32,180 nucleotides of DNA from Desulfuromonadales bacterium (GCA_013377095.1 JACAAY010000056.1:1-32180), one strand, 5' to 3'. Positions 16,188 to 24,141 are shown, counted from the first letter of the stretch. Numbers and translations: made by a program. The notes: generated from the letters alone by a model not told the origin.

Positions 16188-17255
16188 TCAGATGGGAAGG
16201 GTAAACCATACTCGGGTCCAGCTCTTGTTACTATCGGCGCCGACCTTGCCGCCATGGGCTTCGATCAACTCCTTGACGATGGCCAGTCCGATGCCTGCGC
16301 CACCCATATCCCTTGATCGGGAACGGTCAGTCCTGAAGAAACGTTCAAAAATGAACGGGATGTCATCTGCCGAGATTCCTTCGCAACTGTTGGCAAAAGT
16401 GGTCTTGATACAGTCTGGCGTTCTTTCTGTAGAAATGATTACGGAGCCATTGGCAGGGGTGTATTTCCAGGCATTGTCGGTCAGGTTGCGAATGGCTTGC
16501 AGCAGTTTGTCTCCATCAGCGTTCACAGCCACGCTTCCCGGATCCAGTTGCCACTCAACGGTGATTCCCTTTTCCAGGAAGTTCGGGCGGTACAGATCCA
16601 CAATCTGGTTGAGCAGCGTATGCAGCGAGAGTTCCCTGCGGTCCAGATAGGATCTGGCAGCATCGGCTCTGGCCAATTGCTGCAGATCCTCGACCAGGTG
16701 AACCAGACGGATGGATTCCTGTTCAAGCATTTTAAAGGTTTCGTGAGCCGGAGGGATAACGTCATCGCTCAGAGCTTCCATATAGCCGCGCAGATTTGTC
16801 AGAGGCGTTCGCAGCTCATGGGCAATATCTGCCACCATGTTTTTGCGTAGCTGCTCGATCTTTGCCAGGTTATCTGCCATGTGGTTGAAAGAATCGGCCA
16901 ATTGCCCGACTTCGTCCGCGGAAACCACATCCACGCGTTCGGAGTAATCGCCGTTGGCAACCTGTTTGGTGATGACAGTCATCTGGAAGAGCGGGCGCAA
17001 CATTCTGCGGGTCAGCAGGTAGTTCAACAGCATGGCGATTGCAACTGCTGCGAGGGAGGACCAGATCAGGTAGCGATGGATGGCGGACAGGAACATGCGA
17101 TGGGAATCGGCCGGATCGATATGGTATTGCTTCATGAGCACACTGAAATAGCCGGCCGCCAGATGGTCGATGGCCAGCCAGACCACCAGGATGATGACCG
17201 CTATGACTGGCAAACTGTTGCCGATCAGTAATTTCCAGAGCAGGTGCCGTTTCAA
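16188..17255 (-). CDS. Sensor histidine kinase (HAMP, HisKA, HATPase)
   Basis: A 355-residue membrane kinase. Two membrane helices (about 11-30 and 61-82) enclose a very short periplasmic loop of about 30 residues, followed by HAMP (about 83-135), the phospho-accepting His146 in VADIAHELRTPL, and the ATPase domain with N box LTDNAWKY, ERFFRTDRSRS and GGAGIGLAIV. The start codon is TTG with GGGGG just upstream; no ATG fits. It begins 9 bp after the response regulator gene. The overall form is BaeS-like. The tiny sensor loop suggests sensing within or near the membrane; the signal is unknown. Confidence 0.92.
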   Translation of the reverse strand: MKRHLLWKLLIGNSLPVIAVIILVVWLAIDHLAAGYFSVLMKQYHIDPADSHRMFLSAIHRYLIWSSLAAVAIAMLLNYLLTRRMLRPLFQMTVITKQVANGDYSERVDVVSADEVGQLADSFNHMADNLAKIEQLRKNMVADIAHELRTPLTNLRGYMEALSDDVIPPAHETFKMLEQESIRLVHLVEDLQQLARADAARSYLDRRELSLHTLLNQIVDLYRPNFLEKGITVEWQLDPGSVAVNADGDKLLQAIRNLTDNAWKYTPANGSVIISTERTPDCIKTTFANSCEGISADDIPFIFERFFRTDRSRSRDMGGAGIGLAIVKELIEAHGGKVGADSNKSWTRVWFTLPI

Positions 17256-17264
17256 CCGTGCCCC

Positions 17265-17981
17265 CTATGACTCGTTGTCATCGCTGAACCGGTAACCGAA
17301 ACCCCTGACCGTGAGGATGAAACGGGGAGCGGATGGATCAGGTTCGATCTTCTGTCGGAGCTTCCCGATGTGGACGTCAATAACTCGGTCAATGACAGCC
17401 ACACTCTCCTGGTGGCAGTGATCCAGGAGCACTTCCCGGGAAAAAGCTCTTCCCGGAGCATTCATCAAGGCATACAGGAGTTTGTATTCCGATGATGTCA
17501 GCGGAATTGGACGGCCGTCACGTGTGACGGTGCGTTTCACGGGATCCAGTTCAAGACCTCGGTACGAAATGGGTGCCGTTTGCTCTTGGAGGGCAACCGG
17601 GCGAGCCCGGCGCAGGATTGCTTTCACCCGTTCCACCAGCTCGCGGGGACTGAATGGTTTGACCACATAATCATCCGCGCCCATTGACAAGCCAGCTACT
17701 CTGTCGATTTCCTCCTCGCGAGCTGTAAGCATGAGGATGGGAACCTCTGATTCTTTTCGCAAGGTCCGGCAGATCTCCCATCCGTCGACTCCGGGCAACA
17801 TGATATCGAGTATAACGAAAATAGGGTTGGTTTCCCGGGCAACAGCAAGGGCCTGACTTCCGTCGTGGGCGAGAACGGTTGAAAAGCCCTCACGCTGAAG
17901 ATACGTCTCGACCAACAAGGCGGTGTTGCGGTCATCCTCGACTATTAGTACCGGGCCTTGATTGTAAACGGGGTTGGGCAT
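17265..17981 (-). CDS. OmpR/PhoB-family response regulator
   Basis: A 238-residue regulator with an N-terminal receiver domain (phosphoacceptor Asp59 in FVILDIMLPG, acidic pocket EDD at 15-17, Lys of VKPFSPREL) and a C-terminal winged-helix DNA-binding domain (about 135-232, with LTSSEYKLL and RFILTVRGFGYRF). ATG has AAGGA 6 nt upstream. It is the first gene of the island operon and pairs with the kinase 9 bp downstream. Regulation of the Msr genes downstream is likely from position but not shown. Confidence 0.93.
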   Translation of the reverse strand: MPNPVYNQGPVLIVEDDRNTALLVETYLQREGFSTVLAHDGSQALAVARETNPIFVILDIMLPGVDGWEICRTLRKESEVPILMLTAREEEIDRVAGLSMGADDYVVKPFSPRELVERVKAILRRARPVALQEQTAPISYRGLELDPVKRTVTRDGRPIPLTSSEYKLLYALMNAPGRAFSREVLLDHCHQESVAVIDRVIDVHIGKLRQKIEPDPSAPRFILTVRGFGYRFSDDNES

Positions 17982-18224
17982 AGCAATTCCTTAGCTTACT
18001 CAATATCGATTGTAGTAAATTGCGCCATAAAAATCAGTTTACATGATTTATGATCAGGAGTCCTTGCATGCACAACTCTGACAATCGTAGCTATAACAGA
18101 CACTACTGGAAATGTTCAGCAAAAAATATGAACGACAATATGTTTAACATGCTGATATTGCAAGCAAAAAATTATAGATTTGATGCTGGGTGAAACAACA
18201 AAAAACAGCCAGATATACCTTTTT

Positions 18225-18285
18225 ACCAGCTTGAGGGGTTGCGAGGGCAACCTCGTGATGGTTCAAATCCATTCCACCGCACCAT
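18225..18285 (+). repeat. Truncated tRNA-Leu copy (right att-like repeat)
   Basis: Contains the anticodon arm start, variable arm remnant, T arm and CCA end of tRNA-Leu, but no 5' acceptor strand or D arm, so it cannot form a tRNA. Positions 18245-18285 match 10905-10945 exactly over 41 bp. The strand between differs by several bases and one deletion. The A+T-rich 17982-18224 before it holds no gene that I can support. Confidence 0.85.
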
Positions 18286-18290
18286 ACAGA

Positions 18291-18322
18291 AAAGGCGCTC
18301 CAATGAACTTGGGCGCCTTTTT
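18291..18322 (+). terminator. Terminator after the tRNA-Leu remnant
   Basis: AAAGGCGCTCCAA (18291-18303) pairs with TTGGGCGCCTTT (18309-18320) with a single bulge, then continues in T. It is probably the original terminator of the chromosomal tRNA-Leu before integration. Confidence 0.75.
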
Positions 18323-18332
18323 CATGTGGTAC

Positions 18333-18373
18333 TTACAAAAAACGCCGGTTAGGGTAACCGGCGTTTTTTGTAA
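18333..18373. terminator. Bidirectional terminator, perfect 19-bp stem
   Basis: The arms 18333-18351 and 18355-18373 are perfect complements around a GGG loop, with A6 and T6 tracts inside the arms. It terminates the minus-strand DUF1450 gene and any plus-strand read-through. Confidence 0.85.
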
Positions 18374-18378
18374 AGTGA

Positions 18379-18597
18379 TCATTGCTTGTTGATAACTTCA
18401 ATTATTTTTTTATAGAGTGCGTCACCATCACGGGCAGTTATCTTTTCCTTGTCAACCCTAGCCATCGGTTTGTCGCCACACGAACTGCATTCCTTGATAC
18501 AGTCCTTGATTTTGATGTCCAGGTCAGGAAACTCTTCCTTCAATCGCCGGACTACCTTTCCCTTGCCCTTGTTGTTTTCGCAGAATCGTATTTTCAT
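18379..18597 (-). CDS. DUF1450 (YuzB-like) small protein
   Basis: A 72-residue protein starting MKIRFCENN, with cysteines at 6 and in the segment DCIKECSSCGDKPMARVD. The size, spacing of cysteines and following 'ARVD' region fit DUF1450/YuzB, a thioredoxin-like small family of unknown role that may bind metal or a cluster. It ends the ferritin transcript: the ferritin stop is 1 bp upstream of this start codon. The link with ferritin hints at iron or redox handling, which is inference. Confidence 0.7.
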   Translation of the reverse strand: MKIRFCENNKGKGKVVRRLKEEFPDLDIKIKDCIKECSSCGDKPMARVDKEKITARDGDALYKKIIEVINKQ

Positions 18598-18598
18598 G

Positions 18599-19120
18599 TC
18601 AGATCATCACCGGCGTACCTGGGGGGATGGTGAAAACACGCTGTCCCATTTCACCATCAATCATCAGGATGCCGTGGCCGTTATCACCAACCAGCTTGAG
18701 TTTGGCAATCAGGTCGCGGTCATTGTTTTCTTCTTCAATCTGCTCGGTAACGAACCACTGCAGGAAAATCTGGCTGGCATGATCCTTTTCCTGTACAGCC
18801 TGTTCGCTCAGATCATTGATGCATTTTGTAATAAGTTGCTCATGGGCAAGGGTTTTCTCAAACATTTCCAGCAGTGTTGTGTAGGTATTCGGCACAGCCT
18901 TGCTTGCTGCCAGAGTGATGTTTATACCCTGTTCAATAAGATAGGTGTAGAATTTGAAAAAATGTACCATTTCCTCGCGGTATTGAACGGTAAACCAGTT
19001 TGCAGCGCCTTTAAGGCCCATTTCGTTCGAGCATGATGCCATGGAGAGGTAAAGATGAGCGGAATAGAGCTCCAGGTTCATGTGCTTGTTTAATGCATCC
19101 GCCATTTTCTTGCTGATCAT
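18599..19120 (-). CDS. ftnA: Ferritin (non-haem, FtnA type)
   Basis: Ferritin stores iron as a ferric mineral in a 24-mer shell. The 173 residues show the ferroxidase residues Glu17 (NLELYSAHLY), Glu50 and His53 (YREEMVHFF) and the later EQIEEEN segment. The start at 19120 has AGGAGGG upstream; the frame extends to 19192 with no conserved residues. A promoter lies at 19158-19185. It is followed immediately by the DUF1450 gene. The long C-terminal end after GILMIDGEMGQR is a little unusual but seen in relatives. Confidence 0.95.
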   Translation of the reverse strand: MISKKMADALNKHMNLELYSAHLYLSMASCSNEMGLKGAANWFTVQYREEMVHFFKFYTYLIEQGINITLAASKAVPNTYTTLLEMFEKTLAHEQLITKCINDLSEQAVQEKDHASQIFLQWFVTEQIEEENNDRDLIAKLKLVGDNGHGILMIDGEMGQRVFTIPPGTPVMI

Positions 19121-19157
19121 TTCTGAAATCCCTCCTGTGTAATTGATGTATGGAACC

Positions 19158-19185
19158 AGTATAGTCAATAACCAGACTTTTTCAA
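19158..19185 (-). promoter_or_regulatory. Promoter of the ferritin gene
   Basis: On the minus strand TTGAAA (19185-19180) and TATACT (19163-19158) are 16 bp apart, about 40 bp upstream of the start codon. Confidence 0.55.
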
Positions 19186-19261
19186 TAGGCAATTAATTGT
19201 TGGGGCTACCGTGATACTAACTGGAGTTACGGTTCAATTCAGATGCAGGTGTTGAACGCGT

Positions 19262-20050
19262 TCAGGTTGATGTGTCCGTAGGACGAAGAGTCAGGCGTAT
19301 CAGCATGCAAACACCCAAAAGAAACATGGGCAGACTGAGCAGCTGCCCCATGGTGAACAGCCCTTGGAATGTTCCGATTTTGGCGTCGGGTTCACGGAAA
19401 AACTCGACGATACAGCGGAAAAGACCGTATCCGGCACAGAATGTCCAGGATGGTATGCCAGTGGTGGTTGAACGTCGCGCAGCAAAACGTACTATCAGAA
19501 ATAAAAGCAGTCCCTCCAGGGTTGCCTCGTACAGCTGTGACGGATGACGGGGCAGGTCACCTCCGCCGGGGAAGATAATTCCCCAGGGTACATCCGTAGT
19601 CCTGCCATAGAGCTCACCGTTGATAAAATTGCCGATTCTGCCGAGACCGAGACCGAGGGGAGCGCACTGGGCGGCCATATCCATCAGTTCGAAAAAACGT
19701 AGTTTTTGGGATCGGGCGAAAAGCAGGATGCCGGTCAGGACGCCCAGTAGTCCGCCATGGAAGGACATGCCGCCTTCCCAGACCGCAAACACATGCAGCG
19801 GATTGCTGAGGTAGAAGAGCGGATCATAAAACAGGATGTAACCGATCCTGCCGCCCAGAACAACTCCAAATGCTCCGTAGAAGACAAGGTCGGCCACCTC
19901 ATCCCTGGTGAGGGGAAGGTTTTTTCGACGAACTTCCGTCTGGAGCAGGTAATAGGTGCCAATGAAGGCCAGGACATACATAAGCCCGTACCAGCGAAAC
20001 TGGAGCGGGCCAATGCTGAAAAATACCGGATCGAGTGCGGGAAACTTCAT
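19262..20050 (-). CDS. lgt: Prolipoprotein diacylglyceryl transferase
   Basis: Lgt transfers diacylglycerol from phosphatidylglycerol to the lipobox cysteine of prolipoproteins in the inner membrane. The 262-residue protein has about seven membrane segments and the signatures YGLMYVLAF, MSFHGGLLG (essential HGG) and GLGRIGNFINGELYGR. PRHPSQLYEA follows, as expected. It is on the minus strand, divergent from trmL, with about 210 bp between. Ferritin lies 141 bp downstream. Confidence 0.96.
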   Translation of the reverse strand: MKFPALDPVFFSIGPLQFRWYGLMYVLAFIGTYYLLQTEVRRKNLPLTRDEVADLVFYGAFGVVLGGRIGYILFYDPLFYLSNPLHVFAVWEGGMSFHGGLLGVLTGILLFARSQKLRFFELMDMAAQCAPLGLGLGRIGNFINGELYGRTTDVPWGIIFPGGGDLPRHPSQLYEATLEGLLLFLIVRFAARRSTTTGIPSWTFCAGYGLFRCIVEFFREPDAKIGTFQGLFTMGQLLSLPMFLLGVCMLIRLTLRPTDTST

Positions 20051-20261
20051 AGTGCTGATGAGCTCCTTATTCAGCGTGGTTTTTGGGTCTGTTTCACGTA
20101 TGGCAGTATAGTGACGATTAGTGTAATCCTTGGCGGATGTGAAAACGAATCATAGTCCTGAAGGTTATAAAACGCAAGGGTTGGCACTGAACATGGGTTG
20201 ATTTCGCGGGGGAAAAGGGGTAGTGTTGCCGGTCACACATGTCACGTACCAAAGGATATTC

Positions 20262-20735
20262 ATGTCAGACGCCCCACCGTTTAATATCGTGCTTGTCGAA
20301 CCGGAAATTCCACCCAATACCGGTAATATTGCCCGCTTGTGCGCTGCCACGGGTACGGTGCTGCATCTGGTTGAACCGCTGGGTTTCTCCATCGACGACC
20401 GACAGTTGAAGCGGGCCGGACTCGACTACTGGGCAAGTGTCACCCTGAGGGTGTGGCAGGGGTTGGATCAGATCTGGCAGGCCTTCCCCCAGGGGCGTTT
20501 TTTCTATCTCAGTACCAAGGCTTGTCAAAGCTATCTTGCAGCTGATTTCCACGCCGGAGATTTTATCGTTTTCGGCAAGGAGACCAGGGGGTTGCCTGTC
20601 GACGTGCTGGCAGCACACCCTGAATCGGCTTTTACCATCCCCATGCCGGCGGGAGCAGTGCGTAGCCTGAATCTGTCCACTTCGGCCGGAGTCGTGCTTT
20701 ACGAAGCGTTGCGTCGCACCGGACAGATTGTTTGA
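20262..20735 (+). CDS. trmL: tRNA (cytidine(34)-2'-O)-methyltransferase
   Basis: This SPOUT-family methyltransferase 2'-O-methylates position 34 of tRNA-Leu isoacceptors using SAM. The 157-residue protein shows NIVLVEPEIPPNTGNIARLCAATG at the start and the knot motifs FIVFGKETRGLP and SLNLSTSAGVVLYEA. The ATG at 20262 follows AAAGGA; the frame is open upstream to 20223 but without conservation. It is followed by truD after 48 bp. Confidence 0.93.
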   Translation: MSDAPPFNIVLVEPEIPPNTGNIARLCAATGTVLHLVEPLGFSIDDRQLKRAGLDYWASVTLRVWQGLDQIWQAFPQGRFFYLSTKACQSYLAADFHAGDFIVFGKETRGLPVDVLAAHPESAFTIPMPAGAVRSLNLSTSAGVVLYEALRRTGQIV

Positions 20736-20783
20736 TAGCTAAAATGAATACAACAGAGCCGGTACGGGAACGGTGACCCCACT

Positions 20784-21980
20784 ATGAAACCTTTTTTGAC
20801 CGCCCATATACCGGGCACCGGGGGTGTTATCAAGGAGTCCCCCGATGATTTCATCGTAACGGAGATTCCCGCCTATGAACCTTCGGGGTCCGGTGAACAC
20901 GTTTATGTGACCATCGAAAAACGGGGCATGACGACCCTGGAAGCCCTTCGACGGGTTGCTCGAGTGTTGCGCATCACGGAGCGGGATATCGGCTATGCCG
21001 GAATGAAGGACAGTATTGGCGTTACCCGCCAAACCATCTCAGTGCAGCGTATCCGGCCCGAGGATGTCATTGGCCGCGACCTGGACGGTGTCAAAGTCAT
21101 CTCGGCACTTCGGCACGGCAACAAGCTCAAACTTGGACACCTCAAGGGCAATCGTTTTCGTATTGTCGTGCGGGCTGTTGGTGGTGATGCCGCTTCACGC
21201 GCGGCTTCAGTCCTTGCCGTTCTTGCCGAGCGCGGTGTGCCCAACTGGTTCGGTTACCAGCGCTACGGGGTACAGGGCAACTCTCACCTGATCGGAGCTG
21301 CTCTGGTCAGGCGGAATTGGCGCGCCGCTGTTGATCTCCTGATCGGTGATGCCAATGCGGTGCGTGATCCACAATGGCGCTCCGCCATTGAAGCCTATTG
21401 GAGGGGTGACCTGGTCGGTGCGCTACGCTTGATGCCCGCCCTTTGCCGCAGTGAACGTGACGTCCTTCAGAGGCTGGTTTCGCATCCCGAAGCCTGGGAA
21501 AAGGCGTTTGGCGCGCTTCATCCGCGCTTGAAAAAGCTCTATCTCTCCGCGTATCAGTCCTGCCTTTTTGACAGGGTTGTGGAGCAGCGGTTGAACGAGC
21601 TTGACCAGATTCTGGCCGGTGACCTGGCCTGGAAACATGTTAATGGCGCCTGTTTTCTGGTGGAAGACGCAGATGTGGAACGAGAGCGGGTCCGGCGGTT
21701 CGAAATATCTGCCACTGGCCCGATGTTCGGCGCCAAGATGAAGCAGGCTGGAGGCACGGTGCGTTCAGCCGAGGAACAGATTCTGGAGGATGAGAGTATT
21801 ACGCTGGAGTCATTCGATCTGGGAAACGGGCTGGCTATGGAGGGAGAACGCCGTCCGCTGCGCGTCCCACTGGGTGAACATTCGTTCTCACGTGATGGTG
21901 ACCGTCTGCTCGTTGAATTCAGCCTGCCGAAGGGGAGTTATGCCACCTCGGTGATTCGCGAAATAACCAAGATGTTCTGA
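20784..21980 (+). CDS. truD: tRNA pseudouridine(13) synthase TruD
   Basis: TruD forms pseudouridine at position 13 of tRNA. The 398 residues include the catalytic Asp76 in IGYAGMKDSIGVTRQ, the NWFGYQRYG motif, and SAYQSCLFDRVVEQRL in the later part. The length is a little over E. coli TruD (349), in keeping with the delta-proteobacterial form. The SD before ATG 20784 is weak. It is co-oriented with trmL and with the TatD-radical SAM gene 16 bp downstream, so tRNA modification genes cluster here. Confidence 0.94.
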   Translation: MKPFLTAHIPGTGGVIKESPDDFIVTEIPAYEPSGSGEHVYVTIEKRGMTTLEALRRVARVLRITERDIGYAGMKDSIGVTRQTISVQRIRPEDVIGRDLDGVKVISALRHGNKLKLGHLKGNRFRIVVRAVGGDAASRAASVLAVLAERGVPNWFGYQRYGVQGNSHLIGAALVRRNWRAAVDLLIGDANAVRDPQWRSAIEAYWRGDLVGALRLMPALCRSERDVLQRLVSHPEAWEKAFGALHPRLKKLYLSAYQSCLFDRVVEQRLNELDQILAGDLAWKHVNGACFLVEDADVERERVRRFEISATGPMFGAKMKQAGGTVRSAEEQILEDESITLESFDLGNGLAMEGERRPLRVPLGEHSFSRDGDRLLVEFSLPKGSYATSVIREITKMF

Positions 21981-21996
21981 ATAGAGGAAACCCCAC

Positions 21997-23382
21997 ATGT
22001 CCCAGCACGCTGTTCTTGTCGATTCCCATGCCCACATCTATTACCGTGACTTTGACGGAGATTTTGAGGAAATGTTGCAACGCGCCGCTGATGCCGGCGT
22101 GGCAGCCATACTGGTGGTTGGCACCGATCTGGAATCCAGTCGGCAATCGGTTGATCTGGCAGAAAAGTATCCCCAGCTCTATGCCGCCGTAGGCATCCAT
22201 CCCCACGATGCACGTCAGGTGACTGAGGAATGCTATCAGTCAATTCGCGAACTGGCGCTATCCAGTTCCAAGGTTGTGGCCATAGGCGAGATCGGCCTCG
22301 ATTTTTACCGTGATCGTTCACCCCGCGACATACAGGAGACCGTGTTCCGTTGTTTGCTGCGTCTGGCAAACGAACTGGATATGCCGGTGATTGTTCACGA
22401 CCGCGATGCCCACCAGCAGGTGCTTGACTGTCTGCGTCAGGAGGGGATGCGACGTGGTGTGCTGCACTGTTTTTCCGGTGATGCTGCCATGGCTGCCGAG
22501 GCGATCGGGATGGGTTTTTATATTTCCATTCCCGGTACCATCACCTATCCCGGTAATGAAGCCCTGCGAGAAGTGGTGCGTGCCACCAGCATGGACCGCA
22601 TGCTGGTGGAGACCGATTGTCCCTATCTCACACCCGTACCCCACCGCGGCAAACGTAACGAGCCGGCCCATGTTCGGCTGGCGGCGGAACGCATGGCCGA
22701 GGTCAAGGGGCTTACGTTGACCGATGTGTCTCGTATTACCACCAAGAATGTGCGCGACCTGTTCGGTATCCGTCTCTGGGATCAATCGGTCAAGATCGCC
22801 TACCGCATCAGGAATTCGCTCTACCTCAACATCACCAACCGCTGCTCCAACCACTGCTCATTCTGTGCAAAATTCGAAGATTTCACCGTTAAGGGGTATA
22901 ACCTGCTGTTGGACGGTGAACCGTCGTTCGAGGAGGTCATGTCAGCCGTGGGGCAACCGGATCCGGAAATTGACGAGGTGGTTTTCTGCGGATATGGCGA
23001 GCCGCTTATTCGTCTGGATCTGGTCAAGCGGGTTGCCACAGAATTGAAGCAGCGTGGCTATCGCATCCGTATCAACAGCGACGGTCAGGCCAACCTGGTC
23101 CACGGGCGCGACATTCTGCCGGAATTGGCCGGACTGGTGGACTGCATCTCCATCAGCCTCAATGCACCCGATGCGGAGACCTATTGCACGCTCTGCTCAA
23201 CTCCCTTTGGTGATGCGGGGTTCATGGCGGTATGCGATTTTATTCGTGAGGCGCAGCGTCATATCCCCCTGGTCGTGGCCAGTGCCGTGACCGTGCCCGG
23301 GGTTGATATCCAGGCCTGTCGCAGCCTGGCGGAATCCCTGGGAGTGCAGTTTCGCGTCAGGGAATATGCCGAGGTAGGGTAG
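21997..23382 (+). CDS. TatD-family hydrolase fused to a radical SAM domain
   Basis: A 461-residue two-domain protein. Residues 1 to about 258 form a TatD metal-dependent DNase/hydrolase: HxH at 11/13 (DSHAHIYY), GEIGLDFYRD, VIVHDRDAH, LHCFSGD and VETDCPYLTP supply the metal ligands. Residues about 275-461 form a radical SAM domain with the cluster motif CSNHCSFC (Cys283, 287, 290), GYGEPL and a substrate region ending REYAEVG. Such proteins are known as 'radical SAM protein, TatD family-associated'; in many genomes the two domains are separate neighbours. The substrate is unknown. It follows truD by 16 bp and is closed by a strong terminator. Confidence 0.92.
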   Translation: MSQHAVLVDSHAHIYYRDFDGDFEEMLQRAADAGVAAILVVGTDLESSRQSVDLAEKYPQLYAAVGIHPHDARQVTEECYQSIRELALSSSKVVAIGEIGLDFYRDRSPRDIQETVFRCLLRLANELDMPVIVHDRDAHQQVLDCLRQEGMRRGVLHCFSGDAAMAAEAIGMGFYISIPGTITYPGNEALREVVRATSMDRMLVETDCPYLTPVPHRGKRNEPAHVRLAAERMAEVKGLTLTDVSRITTKNVRDLFGIRLWDQSVKIAYRIRNSLYLNITNRCSNHCSFCAKFEDFTVKGYNLLLDGEPSFEEVMSAVGQPDPEIDEVVFCGYGEPLIRLDLVKRVATELKQRGYRIRINSDGQANLVHGRDILPELAGLVDCISISLNAPDAETYCTLCSTPFGDAGFMAVCDFIREAQRHIPLVVASAVTVPGVDIQACRSLAESLGVQFRVREYAEVG

Positions 23383-23385
23383 GGG

Positions 23386-23427
23386 GCAACGAAAAAGCCA
23401 CATCGTCCGATGTGGCTTTTTCGTTGC
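23386..23427. terminator. Bidirectional terminator, perfect 20-bp stem
   Basis: The arms 23386-23405 and 23408-23427 are perfect complements with a central TC; an A5/T5 tract lies within the arms. It separates the convergent TatD-radical SAM and lipoprotein genes. Confidence 0.85.
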
Positions 23428-23448
23428 AAACAGTGCGAGCATGGCCGC

Positions 23449-23916
23449 CTAGTGGCAGACGATGCCGTATAAACGGTCTGCCGGACTGTCCGGAATGAGG
23501 GGATGATACAGGTCCTGCACGGTTTCCTCGGTTTTAATCGGCGCTTCCTTGCCCGGTTTGCCCATGACCAGCATCTCCCCCTCTTCCTGATCAAGCTCTG
23601 TTTTGGATACCGCCTTGTGTGCTGGCGAATAGTTGAAGCCGACGTTCATCTTGTACTTTTTGATGTCGCATTTGATCATGTACATGTTTTTTGCGTAGAT
23701 AATGTCATCCTCACCAACATGCCGCATGTCATGAAATACCGTTTTTACCCAGATTTTAACCAGATGCTGATCGGTTTTCGTCATCCTGTCGAGGGTGTAA
23801 TAGTAGGTATTGTTCTTGTCTTTTGACAGAAGAACCCATTTGTCCGGCCGTTCATCGCGGGAGCAGGAGCAGACAAGAATAAACAGCAACACCACTAGAA
23901 CGTAAACGGGTTTCAT
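23449..23916 (-). CDS. Putative lipoprotein with adhesin E-like fold
   Basis: A 155-residue protein with a lipoprotein-type signal (hydrophobic 4-16, lipobox-like VCSC, modified Cys at about 19). The mature part, with WVLLSKDKNNTYYYTLDRM, VKIWVKTVF and YMIKCDIKKYKM, resembles the surface-adhesin protein E domain, a beta-rich fold of varied and mostly unknown roles. It ends in Cys-His. The ATG has a GAGGTTGCC leader. It stands alone between a terminator and tRNA-His. The domain match is by pattern only. Confidence 0.75.
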   Translation of the reverse strand: MKPVYVLVVLLFILVCSCSRDERPDKWVLLSKDKNNTYYYTLDRMTKTDQHLVKIWVKTVFHDMRHVGEDDIIYAKNMYMIKCDIKKYKMNVGFNYSPAHKAVSKTELDQEEGEMLVMGKPGKEAPIKTEETVQDLYHPLIPDSPADRLYGIVCH

Positions 23917-23962
23917 GGCAACCTCTCAACAGCAAGAAATTCAGCGTTGTCCGCATACGAAA

Positions 23963-23991
23963 AAAGCACTTGGAGCGAATCCAAGTGCTTT
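23963..23991 (-). terminator. Terminator of tRNA-His
   Basis: A 12-bp stem (23963-23974 with 23980-23991, loop GCGAA) followed on the minus strand by a T6 run. Confidence 0.8.
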
Positions 23992-23998
23992 GAATTTT

Positions 23999-24075
23999 TG
24001 GGGTGGCTAGAGGGATTTGAACCCTCGAATGTACGAGTCACAGTCGTAAGTGTTAACCGCTTCACCATAGCCACC
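23999..24075 (-). tRNA. tRNA-His (anticodon GTG)
   Basis: A 77-nt tRNA. The acceptor GTGGCTA pairs with TAGCCAC, and the diagnostic extra G at -1 (24075) faces C73; CCA is encoded. The anticodon loop ACTGTGA gives GTG. The T arm GAGGGTTCAAATCCCTC is perfect. Confidence 0.95.
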
Positions 24076-24141
24076 ATAATGAGTCCTGACTTTTATCCTA
24101 AAACAGCTAGTAAAGTCAAGCTGATTTTTCTTGCTGAACTT

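Larger units (their letters stand above)
10945..18285. mobile_element. Putative integrated element at tRNA-Leu, no integrase visible
   Basis: The block of about 7.3 kb starts right after intact tRNA-Leu and ends at a displaced copy of the tRNA 3' end, the layout left by site-specific integration into a tRNA gene. All ten genes inside lie on the minus strand, opposite to the flanking gap-secG cluster, and look accessory: a two-component system, Msr proteins, a molybdenum enzyme and unknowns. The stretch around 12900-14150 is visibly more A+T-rich than the glycolytic genes. No integrase, transposase or excisionase gene is seen, so the element would be a decayed or passively fixed island. A tandem tRNA duplication followed by gene insertion is the alternative. 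Confidence 0.55.

Noticed and set aside
18225..18284. A second functional tRNA-Leu
   Set aside because: The 5' acceptor strand and D arm are absent and the anticodon 3' strand is altered, so it cannot fold into a tRNA. It is a remnant.
18449..19036. Plus-strand reading frame of 195 codons
   Set aside because: It is antisense to ferritin and the DUF1450 gene, which both have good motifs and start sites.
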